Under the pieces are notes generated by a model. That model was not told the DNA's origin and ran no database searches. It worked only from the letters and a program-made list of their open reading frames with translations. From positions 597,817-661,816 of the forward strand of contig NZ_JABMEG010000002.1 of NCBI RefSeq assembly GCF_013179735.1: a stretch of 64,000 nt of DNA, in the 5' to 3' direction. Source of the stretch: Permianibacter fluminis (GTDB lineage: Bacteria; Pseudomonadota; Gammaproteobacteria; Enterobacterales; Permianibacteraceae). The position numbers and the translations under genes were made by a program. This document shows, piece by piece, positions 1-11,600 of the stretch. The first letter of the stretch is position 1; the number at the start of each line of letters is the position of its first letter.

Positions 1-13
1 GATCGGCGGGCAT
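1..13 (-). CDS. Start of a leftward gene cut by the window edge
   Basis: Only four codons (Met-Pro-Ala-Asp) are inside the window. They are called because the reverse strand carries an AGGAG ribosome binding site (complement of 21-25) placed about eight bases before the ATG at 11-13. Nothing can be said about the product. The gene would be divergent from the lipoprotein gene at 201. Confidence 0.4.
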
Positions 14-66
14 GAGGGGGTCTCCTGTTGCGGGCTGCGGGCCGTGTTGTCGCCAGCGTTATATTG

Positions 67-95
67 GCTTTTTTGCTTTTTTGCTTTTTTGCTTT
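67..95. repeat. 8-bp tandem repeat GCTTTTTT
   Basis: Three full copies of GCTTTTTT and a partial fourth lie between the partial leftward gene and the lipoprotein gene. This is a simple-sequence tract that could vary in length by slippage and sits where promoters for both divergent genes would be. Confidence 0.8.
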
Positions 96-200
96 GTTGT
101 TATGTTGAATGGCTTCGTAGAAGCGTTCCACCATAGTAAATGACTGGCGTTGATTCCGCAGCGCCAGTCGCGCCGTCGAATGAAGTAAACAGGGGTTGCC

Positions 201-677
201 ATGAGAGAACGGATGCTGTTGTTGCGCAAAACCATTGCCGCGTCGGCGGTGTTGCTGCTGGCCGGTTGTGCCGCGGATATGCCGACCGAGAACAGTCCGG
301 TTGCCGGTACGCCGGCGCGCGTGTTGCCGATCATCAGCATTGCGCCGGACCAGCTGGCGGATTACTGGCAGTTGGAGGATGAGCCGGAAGTGCGGGCGCC
401 GGTGACCGGTGGCCGCAATCTGCAGTTTGGCTGCGTGCAGGTGAATTTTGGTATTGATGCCGACGGTCGCCCGTTTGATATCCAGATCCGCAAATCGTAT
501 CCGCAGGGGCGCTTTGCCGATCATGCGGTGGCGCTGATCAAGGACTGGCAGTTCGAGGCGGTTGCCGGCAATCCGATGCATCAGCCTGTGCGGACGGGCC
601 GCTTGTTGACATTGCAGGCAATGGACAGCGATGTGCGTCTGGTCGGTGCCGAACATGTGGCGAAATTCTGCCGGTGA
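201..677 (+). CDS. Lipoprotein with TonB C-terminal-like domain
   Basis: This encodes 158 residues. The N-terminus is basic, then hydrophobic, and ends in the lipobox LLAG-C (Cys23), so the protein is probably lipidated after signal peptidase II cleavage. Residues of about 60-150 (FGCVQVNFGIDADGRPFDIQIRKS is the core, then a WQFEAV stretch) look like the TonB C-terminal fold used by many periplasmic proteins of the TonB/TolA type. The protein lacks the transmembrane anchor and Pro-rich linker of true TonB, so energy transduction is unlikely and the role is unknown. A second in-frame ATG at 213 is possible. It is monocistronic and ends at a hairpin terminator shared with the convergent parA-like gene. 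Confidence 0.75.
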   Translation: MRERMLLLRKTIAASAVLLLAGCAADMPTENSPVAGTPARVLPIISIAPDQLADYWQLEDEPEVRAPVTGGRNLQFGCVQVNFGIDADGRPFDIQIRKSYPQGRFADHAVALIKDWQFEAVAGNPMHQPVRTGRLLTLQAMDSDVRLVGAEHVAKFCR

Positions 678-720
678 AACGGCGTTGATCTTTTCTTGTT
701 GGCTATCGCAGCAACCAAAA

Positions 721-747
721 AAAACGCCGGCATCGCCGGCGTTTTTT
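721..747. terminator. Bidirectional intrinsic terminator
   Basis: An 11-bp perfect stem (AAAACGCCGGC at 721-731 paired with 735-745) has a three-base loop, with an A tract before it and a T tract after it. It lies between the convergent lipoprotein gene and the ParA-type gene and can serve both. Confidence 0.85.
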
Positions 748-767
748 ATTTCAACAGTGATCTGGGT

Positions 768-1577
768 TCAGGCGCTTTCAGCCGCGCCATCATTGACCAC
801 GGCCAGTTCCACCGGTGGCCAGGCGGTGTGATTGATTTGGGCGTCGAGCCAGAGCAGCAGCAGTTTCCAGTCATCGCGATCGCGAGCATAGACTTCGCCT
901 TTGCCGTCGCAGACACCGAGGCTTTCGCCATACAGGCGAACATAGTTCTGGGTGTCGCGCAGGGCGCCGACAAACGGAATATTCAGGCTCAGCAGGAATT
1001 TCTGCAGCCGGTCCCAGGCCTTGGTCTGCTGCTTGACCCGGTTGGCAACGACGGCAATCGGCCGGCGCTTTTTGCGCATGGCCGGGCATAGCAGCAATTC
1101 GCCAATGAAACGGGCCGAGGCGCGGATATCGATATCGGAAGGCAGCACCGGAATGACGATCAAGTCGTGATCGAGCACCATGTCATCGAGGGCGGGGCCG
1201 GTCAGGCCGGGTGGGGCGTCCGTGATCAACCACTGGGTATTGCGCGGCGCTCGCCACTGGAAGCTGCGGGTCATGCGCGCGCTGTTGCCGACCTTGATGC
1301 CGTACACCGACGGCAGGGTATTGGGCCGATGCTCGCACCAATGGTGCGAGGAGCCCTGCGGGTCGGCATCGACCAAAGCGGTGGCGCCGCGCCGGGCCAG
1401 CCAGGCCGCGAGGTTGGTGGCCACGGTGGTTTTGCCGGCGCCGCCTTTGCTGTTGATCACGAGCACGCGAGTGGCGGTAAGCACCTGCACCGAAACCAAA
1501 GGCTCGCCTGTCACCGGCCGCGATGGCAGCGGTGTTATCGAGGGTAGCCCCGAGTCATTGCTTTCCGTTTCATCCAT
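768..1577 (-). CDS. ParA/MinD-family ATPase
   Basis: This encodes 269 residues with a deviant Walker A motif KGGAGKT at residues 44-50, the signature of ParA/MinD/Soj ATPases, and the DADPQGSS and ITDAPPGL motifs that follow in this family. Residues 1-35 form a Pro/Ser-rich N-terminal extension without homology that can be recognised. Such ATPases position DNA, flagella, chemoreceptors or secretion machinery at defined sites. No parB or parS-like gene adjoins it, so plasmid or chromosome partition is not indicated. It follows a 150-codon gene of unknown function by 47 bases on the same strand, probably as one transcript. The cargo is unknown. Confidence 0.8.
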   Translation of the reverse strand: MDETESNDSGLPSITPLPSRPVTGEPLVSVQVLTATRVLVINSKGGAGKTTVATNLAAWLARRGATALVDADPQGSSHHWCEHRPNTLPSVYGIKVGNSARMTRSFQWRAPRNTQWLITDAPPGLTGPALDDMVLDHDLIVIPVLPSDIDIRASARFIGELLLCPAMRKKRRPIAVVANRVKQQTKAWDRLQKFLLSLNIPFVGALRDTQNYVRLYGESLGVCDGKGEVYARDRDDWKLLLLWLDAQINHTAWPPVELAVVNDGAAESA

Positions 1578-1615
1578 AGCAGGAATCCCTGTCCAACATC
1601 GGCGACAGCAGGCTG

Positions 1616-2068
1616 TCAGGCCGACCGGCGAAGTGCCGCATACCGGCCAGTATAGCGGCAGGCGTCTGATTGGTGGGAATCGCGCTGGGGCAGGGTGGGC
1701 AGGATACGGCCCATTTCGCGGCGGACAAACAGTTCGCTGTCCGGCCGGGTTTCCACCGGACCACGTTGCTGCTCGGCCAGGTTCTGCAGCACTTCCTGCA
1801 GGGCATAGAGGGACGCGGGGATATCGAAGTCAGAGAAGGTGATCAAGCGTGCCAGTAATTCGCTACCGGCTTGTGGCGCCAATTGGTTACTGCGTACCGC
1901 ATGAAGCAGCTGGGCGCCGAACTGGGTCAGCAGGCTGGTCAGCGCTGCCGGTTCCAGCTGGTGCTTGCTTTGCCACTGCGCGGCGGCGGCGGCGCATTCG
2001 TCGGGCAGGCTGTCCTTGAACGGACGCGTTTGCAACAACGCCAATAATTCCTGACTCGCGACGCGCAT
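1616..2068 (-). CDS. Unknown protein, upstream partner of the ParA-type ATPase
   Basis: This encodes 150 residues that I do not recognise. It is predicted to be soluble and mainly helical (leucine- and alanine-rich, with segments such as LLTQFGAQLLHAV), with no signal peptide and no membrane segment. The C-terminus becomes polar and Arg-rich. A GTG nine bases further upstream (2077) is an alternative start. It is transcribed toward, and probably with, the ParA-type ATPase, so a partner or adaptor for that ATPase is a reasonable but untested inference. It is divergent from the small gene at 2221. Confidence 0.6.
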   Translation of the reverse strand: MRVASQELLALLQTRPFKDSLPDECAAAAAQWQSKHQLEPAALTSLLTQFGAQLLHAVRSNQLAPQAGSELLARLITFSDFDIPASLYALQEVLQNLAEQQRGPVETRPDSELFVRREMGRILPTLPQRDSHQSDACRYTGRYAALRRSA

Positions 2069-2220
2069 GGTGGCCACTCAACAACCGATAAGGCAGTGGG
2101 GCAAGTATGGTCGGTTTTTTCGTTCGTATCCTTGCGCCGGTTGGTGGGTCGAGCGTGCGCCAGTTCACGCTTGTGTCATACTGACCGTAACAGATTGTAC
2201 AAAGTGGCACCCGAGCCCAG

Positions 2221-2436
2221 ATGAGCAAACATCCTGACGACGAAGCGATAGTCTGGACGCCCAATATGCCAGACCGGCGCTTGAATGATCGCCGAGGTGG
2301 TATTGATCGCCGAGCCGTGAACGGTCGTCAGGTGACGGTGCCGGATGTGCGCAGTGCGGATCGGCGCAATGAAGATCGTCGGCGGGTGCGGTTGACGATT
2401 ACCGGTCGGGCGATGGATGTCGGCGAGGGTGATTGA
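2221..2436 (+). CDS. Small Arg/Asp-rich protein with repeated DRR motifs
   Basis: This encodes 71 residues. It contains repeated RR-x-x-DRR motifs (DRRLNDRR, IDRR, DRRNEDRRR) and ends with a short segment RVRLTITGRAMDV that could be a beta strand pair. No family is recognised. DRR-type runs occur at the N-termini of some PilZ and signalling proteins, but no PilZ core is present here. The ATG at 2221 lies about 150 bases from the divergent unknown gene. The strongly biased composition means the call rests on the open frame and its position rather than on homology. Confidence 0.5.
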   Translation: MSKHPDDEAIVWTPNMPDRRLNDRRGGIDRRAVNGRQVTVPDVRSADRRNEDRRRVRLTITGRAMDVGEGD

Positions 2437-2565
2437 GGGCGCGGTGCGCCGTCAGCAACGGTTGGCTATCAGTGAAATCACCTCGTCGAGACCGCATTTG
2501 CGAAACAGAAAAAGCCAGAGATTCTCAATACTAAAAATTCGCAAAACGCAAAACAGAAAACCCGC

Positions 2566-2603
2566 AAAACAGAAAACCCGGCATTGGCCGGGTTTTCTGT
2601 TTT
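2566..2603. terminator. Terminator after the giant adhesin gene
   Basis: A perfect 17-bp stem (2566-2582 with 2587-2603) has a four-base loop and A/T-rich ends. It lies 16 bases beyond the adhesin stop codon and can also stop rightward transcription from the small gene. A second copy of the arm sequence (AAACAGAAAACCCG) just before it, at about 2550, may allow an alternative pairing. Confidence 0.85.
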
Positions 2604-2619
2604 CAGTGCTCAGCGTCGC

Positions 2620-5600
2620 TTACGGTCCGCCATCCACCCGCAGCCGACCTTGCAGCAACATCTGGTTGATGATGTCGGTATCGCTCAGGGTGCCGTTGGC
2701 GGTCAGATCAACGCCGGTCAGATCGATAATCTGATTGGCGCTATGGCTGTGGTTGCCGTCGGTCCAGACTTCGATACGGGTATTGCCGGCACCGTCGGTG
2801 CTGAAGTGCAGATACTGACTCAGCGTGCCTTGGGTTTCGCCTTGCAGCAGCGATGACAGATCCAGCACATCGCCTTGGGCGCTGCTGAAATCGGTAACGG
2901 TATCAACCGGTGCAGCGCCTGTGCCCTGATCGCCCAGCTGCCAGACAAACACATCAGCACCGGTGCCGCCGGTCAAGCTATCGCTGCCGGTGCCACCGAC
3001 CAGCCGATCATCGCCGGCGTCGCCGCGCAAGATGTCGTTGCCAGCCTGGCCATACAAGCTGTCGTTGCCGTTGCCGCCGTTAATCGTATCGACGCCGTCA
3101 CCGCCGTAGACCAAATCATTGCCATTACCTGCATTGATGGTGTCGTCACCGGTGAAGCTGTTGATCAGATCACTGTTGTTGCCGGGCGCCGTAATGGAGT
3201 CGGCGCCAGACGTGCCGAGAATATTGTTGCTGGTGCTGGCGACGGTGACCACAATGTCCTGCGCTACCGAGCTGGTCGTGCCGGTGGCAATGTCGGTGGC
3301 CGTTGCCGTGACATGCAGATTGATGTTGCCGGTGAAATTGTCTGCCGGCAGCAAATACAAACCCGCCAATTGCGCCGCGGTGAAACTCCAAACACCACTG
3401 CCGAGATTGGTGCCGGCGCTGAACAGGGCATTGGTCGGCACGCCGCTGACTGTTACCTGCATGGATTCCGACCCATCGGTATCACCGAGCGCCGCATACA
3501 AGGTAATCGGCACCGCCTGGGCATAGTTGTTGCCACCGGAAACGAAGTTGACATCGGTGATGTTCAGCGTCGAATCCTTGTTGCCGTCGACGCCGTTCAG
3601 CACCAGCCAACTGAACTGATAGGTACCGGTCTGAGTCGCGGCAAAATTGTAGGCGCCACTGGTGTTGAGACCGGCGCCAGCCTGTTCCGACGAGCTGATC
3701 AAGATACTCTGCCGAGTGCCGTCCGGTGCCGTCACGATCAGGACAACCAGATCGTTGTAGCCGCTGTTGATTTCACTTTGGGTATTTTCCCCGTTGGTGA
3801 AATTCCAGCTGAACGAGACGTTGTTGCCGCTGTTCAGGTTGTAGACGTAGTTGGTCAGCTGGCCATCAAACACATCGACAGTGCCCGGATCACTGCCGGC
3901 CGGATTGAAACCGTCGAGCGTACCGGCACTGAGGCCGAGCGACGTTTCCAGTTGAGCCTGGGTTTGTGCGCCCGTCGTGCTGATTTGACCGGTGCCCGGG
4001 ACCAAACTGAAAACACTGGCCGGTACCGTCAGCGTCGGGGTATCGACAACGGAACTGATGTTGACGTTGACGGTGACATCCTTGCTACCGCCGTGACCGT
4101 CGGACACCGTCACGATAAAGCTGTCGGTGCCGCTGAAGTTGGTTGCCGGTTGGTAGCTGTAGCTGCCATTGCTATTCAGCGTCACGGTGCCGTGTGCCGC
4201 ATTGCCGGTCAGGGAATAGCTCAGTGCATCGCCGTCGACATCGGACGCAACGATGGCACTGGCCACGGTCGTATCTTCCGCGGTGTTCAGCGTCTGGTTG
4301 TTGGCGGTTGGCGCATCATTCACGGCCGTGACGTTGAGCGAGGCGGTGCTGCTGCTGGTCAAGCTGCCATCGGACACGGTGTAGTTGAACGACACGTTGC
4401 CATTGAAATTGGCCGATGGCGTGAACGTCCAGGTGCCGTTGCCGTTGTTGATCAGCGTGCCGCTGCCGGAAGCGAGAGACAACGCGGTGATGCTGAGTGG
4501 AGTGCCATCGACATCGCTTGCGCCGCTGAGCAATTCGGCGGCGGTAATCAGCCGTGAACCGTCTTCGGCAACTGCGGTCAGCGTGACCGGGGTGGCGACT
4601 GGCGCATCGTTGACCGGGGTGACGTTCACCGTCACGGTCGCGGTGCTGGTGCCACCATTGCCGTCGCTGATCACATAGGTGATGGTATCGCTGCCGTTGT
4701 AATTGCTGTTGGGCAGGTAAGTGATGCTGCTGTCCGCATTGATCACCACGATGCCGTTACCGGCTACCGCATGCGTGACGGACAAGGCGCCGCCGTCGAT
4801 ATCGCTGTCGTTGGCCAGCACGTTTACCGTAATGCTGCCGTCTTCGTTGACGCTGGCGCTGTCGTTGCTGGCGACCGGGGCATCGTTCACCGGCGTTACG
4901 CTGAGTGACGCGGTGCTGCTGCTGCTGGCGCTGCCATCGGACACCGTGTAGTTGAACGACACGCTGCCATTGAAGTTGGCCGCCGGTGTGAATGTCCAGG
5001 TGCCGTTGCCGTTATCCACCAGCGTGCCGCTGCCGGAGGCGAGCGAAAGCGCCGTGATGCTCAGGCTGTCGAAATCGACATCACTGCTGCCGGCCAACAA
5101 TTCCGCTGCCGTGATCAGTCGTGAGCCATCTTCAGCCATGGCGGCCAATGTGACGGGCGTGGCGATCGGCGCATCGTTCACGGCGGTAACGTTGAGTGAA
5201 GCGGTGCTGCTGCTCGCGGCACTGCCATCAGACACGGTATAGCTGAACGACACGCTGCCATTGAAGTTGGCCGCCGGAGTGAACGTCCAGCTGCCGTTGC
5301 CGTTATCCACCAGCGTGCCGCTGCCGGAGGCGAGCGACACGGCCGTGATGCTCAGCGCATCGCCATCGACATCACTGGCGCCAGCGAGCAAGTCCGCGGC
5401 GCTGATGGTGATGCTGCCGTCTTCGGCAAGATCTGCCAGCGTCACTGGCGTCACGGTAGGAGCGTCATTGCTGCCGTTGATGCTGATGCTGATGACCTGG
5501 CTCGTACCGTCGGCGCTGGTAATGGTAATGCTGTCGGTAATCGACTCGCTGTCATCCAGTGCCTGCACCGCCAGCGTGCTGTTGGCCGTCAAGCTGTAGG

Positions 5601-8600
5601 TCCAGTTGCCGCTGGCATCCAGCACTAAACTGCCGAAGCTGCCGGTGTAGGTTCCGGCGGTGAAGCTTTCCTCATTGCTGCCGTCGATATCGCTGATGCT
5701 CAGCGAGCCGGTTGCGGTCAGTTGAGAATCTTCGGTGACGACACCGCTACTGCTGCCACCAATCACGGCGGCATCGTTGCTGCCGGTGACGGTAATTGTG
5801 ACCGCATGGCTGGTGCCATCAACGCTGTTGACGGTGAACGTCTGAACGCTATTTTCGCCCTGAGCCAAACCTTGCACGGCAGAGCCGGCGTTGTCGAGCG
5901 TGAAGCTCCAGTTGCCATCGGTGGCGAGGGTAAACGTGCCGAATGCATTGCTGATGGTTTGCGGGTTGAAGGCTTCTTCGCTGCTGCCATCGGCATCGCT
6001 GATGGTCAGGGTGCCGCTGGCGACATGGCTGCCACTGTCTTCAGCAACCGCACCGGTATCAACACCAGCAATTTGGGCGGCATCGGCGCTTGCCGTCACG
6101 GTCAGTGACGCTGTGCTGTTGCTGCTGGCACTGCCATCAGACACGGTGTAGTTGAATGACACGCTGCCGTTGAAGTCGGCCGATGGCGTGAACGTCCAGG
6201 TTCCGTTGCCGTTATCGATCAGCGTGCCGCTGCCGGAGGCGAGCGAAAGCGCCGTGATGCTCAGCGGGTTGCCATCGACATCGCTAGCGCCGGCCAGCAA
6301 ATCAGCGGCGCTGATGATGAGGCTGCCATCTTCGGCAACATCACTCAGAGTGACCGGTGTGGCGAGCGGCGCATCGTTGACGGCCGCGACGTTCAGTGAC
6401 GCGGTGCTGCTGGCGGAATTGGCGCCATCGGACACGGTGTAATCAAGCGATACCGTGCCGTTGAAATTGGCGGCCGGGGTAAACGTCCAGGTGCCGTTGC
6501 CGTTATCAATCAGCGTACCGTTGCCGGTAGCGAGGGTCAGCGCGGTGACGCTCAGGCTATCGCCATCAACGTCGCTGGCACCGGCCAGCAGATCGGCCGC
6601 GGTAATGATGAGACTGCCATCTTCGTTGATGTCACTCAGGGTAACCGAGCTGGCGACGGGCGCATCACTCTGCGCCGAAACGGTGAGCGAAGCGGTGCTG
6701 CTGCTGGTTGCCGTGCCATCGGACACGGAATAGCTGAAGGCGACGTCACCGTTGAAGTCAGCGGCCGGCGTAAACGTCCAGCTGCCGTTGCCGTTATCGA
6801 TCAGCGTGCCGCTGCCCGTGGCCAGCGTCAGCGACGTGATGCTCAACGCGTCGCCATCGACATCACTGGCGCCGGCAAGCAATTCAGTGGCACTGATGAT
6901 GAGGCTGCCATCTTCGGCAATGCTGGCCAGCGTTACCGGACTGATATCCGGTGCATCGTTGGTGCCATTGATCGTGATGGTGATGACGTGCGTCGTGCCA
7001 TCGACACTGCTGACGGTGACACTGTCGGTAATCGACTCGCTGTCATCGAGTGCCTGCACGGCCAGCGTGCTGTTGGCGGTCAGCGTGTAAGTCCAGTTGC
7101 CGTTGGCATCGAGCGTCAGGCTACCAAAGCTGCCATTGCTGGTGCCGGCAATGAATGCACTCTGTGCGTTGTCGGCATCGTTGATCAACAGCATGCCGGT
7201 CGCGGTCAATTGTGCGTCTTCGGTCACCACAACACTGCCGCCACCGGTGATGACGGCGGCATCATTGCTGCCGGAAATTGTCACGGTAACGACATGGCTG
7301 GTGCCATCGATGCTGGTAACAGTGAAGGTTTGCAGGCTGTTCTCGCCCGCGGCGAGGCCCTGAACCGCCGGGCTGCTGTTGTCGAGCGCGAAGCTCCAGT
7401 GACCATTGCTGTCGAGCGTGAACGTACCGAACGCATTGCTGATGGTTTGCGGGTTGAAGGCTTCCTCGGTGCTGCCATCGGCATCGCTGATGGTCAGCGT
7501 ACCGCTGGCGGTGGCCAGGCCGACATCTTCAGCCAGCGCACCGGAATCGGTGCCGCCGATGAGGGCCGGTTCGGTGACCGGATTGACCGTGACATTGACG
7601 GTGATGGTATCGGTACCGCCACGACCATCGCTGACGGTCACGATGAAGCTGTCATTACCAAAGTAATTGCTGCTCGGCGTGTAGGTGTAGCTGCCATCGG
7701 CATTGACCACGACGCTGCCGTGGCCCGGACCGGTAGCAAGCGTGAACGTCAGCGGATTGTTTTCCGGATCGGTGGCGCCGAGGTTGCCTGAAACGGACGT
7801 GTCTTCATCGGTGCTGACGGTTTGATCGACACCGACCGGCGCGTCATTGACGCCGGTGATATTGACGGTGATGGTGCCCGTCGTGGTGCGGGCGCCACCC
7901 GCGCCTTGCGCGCCGGCATTGCCATCGCTGAAGACAAAACCGATGCCGACCGAAGCCGGCGGATTGTCACTGCTGTTGCTGTAAGCCAGCCGTTGCAGCA
8001 CGCCGTTCACCTGGGCATTGGTGACGCCATTGTTGAAGGTAATCACCAGCTGACCATTGGCATAAGCCGTCGTGTCGTAGCTGCCGATGGTGACACCGGC
8101 CAACACGACATTGCCGCTGCTTAGCGTCAGTGTCCCGGTACCGCTGAACACGTCGCTGGCATTGGCGCCGCCGTTACGGCTCAGCGTCAGTGTGCTGCCG
8201 CCGTAGTTGTTGTTGATTGCCAGTTCGCGGTCGGAAATGGTGGCATTGTTATCGAGCACAACGGCCGCGCCACCTTCGACGTGGGTGCGCGTGCCTGACA
8301 AACCGGCGAAGGCCGGTACGTCATTGGTCGATACCACATTGACGGTGACCGTGCGTGTTGTGCTGTCGCTGCCGCCGTTGGCGGTGCCGTCACCATCATT
8401 GATCGTGAAGGTGATGATGCGAGCGGTCGTATCCGGCAGTTGCGATGAGTTGCCGTAGTTGATCCGCTGCACCAGTGCATCGACCGCTGCTGCCGTCGCG
8501 GCACTGTTGAACGAGACCACCAATGGTGCACCGGCAGTGCCGCCGATAAACGTGCCGATGATGACGGCACCGCTACCGAAGTTGTACAGCACGTTGCTGC

Positions 8601-11600
8601 CGGAGACACTGATTTGGCCGACGCCGGTGCCCTGGTTGCTGATGCCGAGCAGATCCTGGTTCGCAACCGCATTGGTGATGTTGACGGTCAGCGAGCCGCC
8701 AGCAAAATTCGGTGAATCACCGTCAGTGATCACGACATTGCTGTCGATGATGGTTCGGGTGATGGTTGCCGCGCTGGACTCGGTATAGGTCACGCTGGTG
8801 GCAAGGCCGGTGAAGCCGGGCGCATCATTGACCGATGTTACGGTCAGCGCTGCGGTACTGCTGGCGCTTGCCGAGCCATCACTGACGGTGTAGTTGAAGC
8901 TGACATTGCCGTTGAAATTGGCGGCCGGTGTAAACGTCCAGGTTCCGTTGCCGTTATTGACCAGCGTGCCGCCGACAACGCCGCCTGCCAGCGTCAGCGA
9001 TGTGATCGTCAGCGGATCGCCGTCGACATCGTTTGCGCCTGCCAACAAATTGGCTGCGGTGATGGTGAACGCACCGCTGTCTTCCAATACCGCACCCAGA
9101 TTCACCGCTGTTGCGGTCGGAGCATCATTGACCGGCGTGACCGCGACATTGACCGTGATGACGTCGCTGCCACCGTGGCCGTCATTGACGGTCACGGTAA
9201 AGCTATCGCTGCCGTTGAAATTGGCATTCGGGGTAAATGCATACGTTCCGTCAGCATTGACGGTAACGCTGCCATGCGCCGGGCCGGTGGCCAAGGCAAA
9301 GCTCAGTGCGTCATTTTCAACATCGGTGGCCAGCAAGGTGCCTGTGACCACCGTGTCTTCGTTGGTGGTAATGCTGGTATCAACGCCAACCGGGGCATCG
9401 TTGACCGGATTGACGGTGACATTGACGGTGAATGTGTCGGTACCACCATGACCATCACTGACCGTAACGGTGAAGCTGTCATTGCCATTGAAGTTGGCGT
9501 TTGGCGTGAACGCATAGGTGCCATCGGCATTGACCACGACGGTGCCGTGCGCAGCGCCTGTGGCCAGCGCGTAGCTCAGCGTGTCGTTGTCGACATCCGA
9601 TGCCGCCAGGCTGCCGGTCAAGGTGCTGTCTTCATCCGTGCTGACATTGACATCCGCGGCGACCGGGGCGTCGTTAATTGCTGCGACATTGACGGTGACC
9701 GTCACGTCCTTCGTGCCGCCGTTGCCGTCGCTGACCGTCACGACAAAGCTGTCGTTGCCGTTGAAATCCGTATTCGGCTGGTAGCTGTAGCTGCCGTCGG
9801 CATTGAGGGTCACGGTGCCATTGGCGGCCGCAGTGCTCAGCGAATAGGTCAGCGCATCGCCTTCGGCATCGGACGCGACGATGGCGCCGGTAACCGTGGT
9901 GTCTTCATCGGTCGAAATTGTTTGATCGGCCGCTACAGGCACATCGTTGACGGCGCCGACGTTGACGGTGACCGTCACGTCCTTGCTGCCGCCGTTACCA
10001 TCAGAAACCGTCACGACAAAGCTGTCGTTGCCGTTGAAATCCGTATTCGGCTGGTAGCTGTAGCTGCCATCGGCATTGAGGGTCACGGTGCCGTTTGCGG
10101 CCGCAGTGCCCAGTGAGTAAGTCAGCGTATCGCCATCAACGTCCGTCGCGACGATGGCGCCGGTAACCGTGGTGTCTTCATCGGTGGCAATAGTTTGATC
10201 AGCGGCGACCGGGGCGTCGTTGACGGCACCGACATTGACGGTAACCGTTACATCCTTGCTGCCACCATTGCCGTCGTTGACGGTCACGACAAAACTGTCG
10301 CTACCGTTGAAGTCAGCATTCGGCTGATAGCTGTAGCTGCCGTCGGCATTCAAGGTAACGCTGCCATTGGTGGCAGCCGTGCTCAGCGAATAGGTCAGCG
10401 CATCACCGTCGGCGTCGGTCGCAACAATGGCGCCGGTGACGGTGGTGTCTTCATCGGTCGAAATCGTTTGGTCGGCCGCGACAGGGGCATCGTTGACGGC
10501 GCCGACGTTGACGGTGACCGTCACGTCCTTCGTGCCGCCGTTACCATCAGACACTGTCACGACAAAACTGTCACTGCCATTGAAATCAGCGTTTGGCTGG
10601 TAGCTGTAGCTGCCATCCACATTCAGGGTAACGGTGCCGTTGGCGGCCGCAGTGCTCAGCGAATAGGTCAGCGCATCACCATCGGCATCGGTCGCGACGA
10701 TGGCGCCGATAACGGTGGTGTCTTCATCGGTGCTGATGGTTTGATCGGCGGCAGTAGGAGCGTCGTTGACGGCGCCGACGTTTACGGTGACGGTAACGTC
10801 TTTCGTGCCACCGTTGCCATCAGAAACGGTGACGACAAAACTGTCGCTGCCATTGAAGTCAGCATTTGGCTGATAGCTGTAGCTGCCGTCCGCGTTGAGG
10901 GTAACGGTGCCGTTGGCGGCAGCGGTGCCCAGTGAGTAAGTCAGCGCATCACCATCGGCATCGGTCGCGATGATGGCGCCGGTGACAGCGGTGTCTTCGT
11001 CGGTCGAGATCGTTTGATCGGCGGCAATTGGCGCGTCGTTTTCAGCCGTCACGGTGAGCGATGCGGTGCCATTGACCGAAGCCGTACCATCAGACACGGT
11101 GTAACTGAACGACACGCTGCCATTGAAGTTGGCGGCCGGAGTGAACGTCCAGGTGCCGTTGCCGTTATCCACCAGCGTGCCGCTGCCGGAGGCGAGCGAC
11201 ACGGCCGTGATGCTCAGCGCATCGCCATCGACATCACTGGCGCCGGCGAGCAGATCGGCGGCGCTGATGGTGAGGCTGCCGTCTTCGGCAAGATCTGCCA
11301 GCGTCACTGGCGTCACGGTGGGAGCGTCATTGCTGCCGTTGATGCTGATGCTGATGACCTGGCTGGTACCATCGGCGCTGGTAACGGTAATGCTGTCGGT
11401 AATCGACTCGCTGTCATCCAGTGCCTGCACGGCCAGCGTGCTGTTGGCCGTCAAGCTGTAGGTCCAGTTGCCGCTGGCATCCAGCACTAAACTGCCGAAG
11501 CTGCCGGTGTAGGTTCCGGCGGTGAAGCTTTCTTCATTGCTGCCGTCGATATCGCTGATGCTCAGCGAGCCGGTTGCGGTCAGCTGGGAATCTTCGGTGA

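Noticed and set aside
768..1577. Chromosome or plasmid partition locus
   Set aside because: No ParB gene, no parS-like palindromes and no replication genes accompany the ParA-type ATPase.
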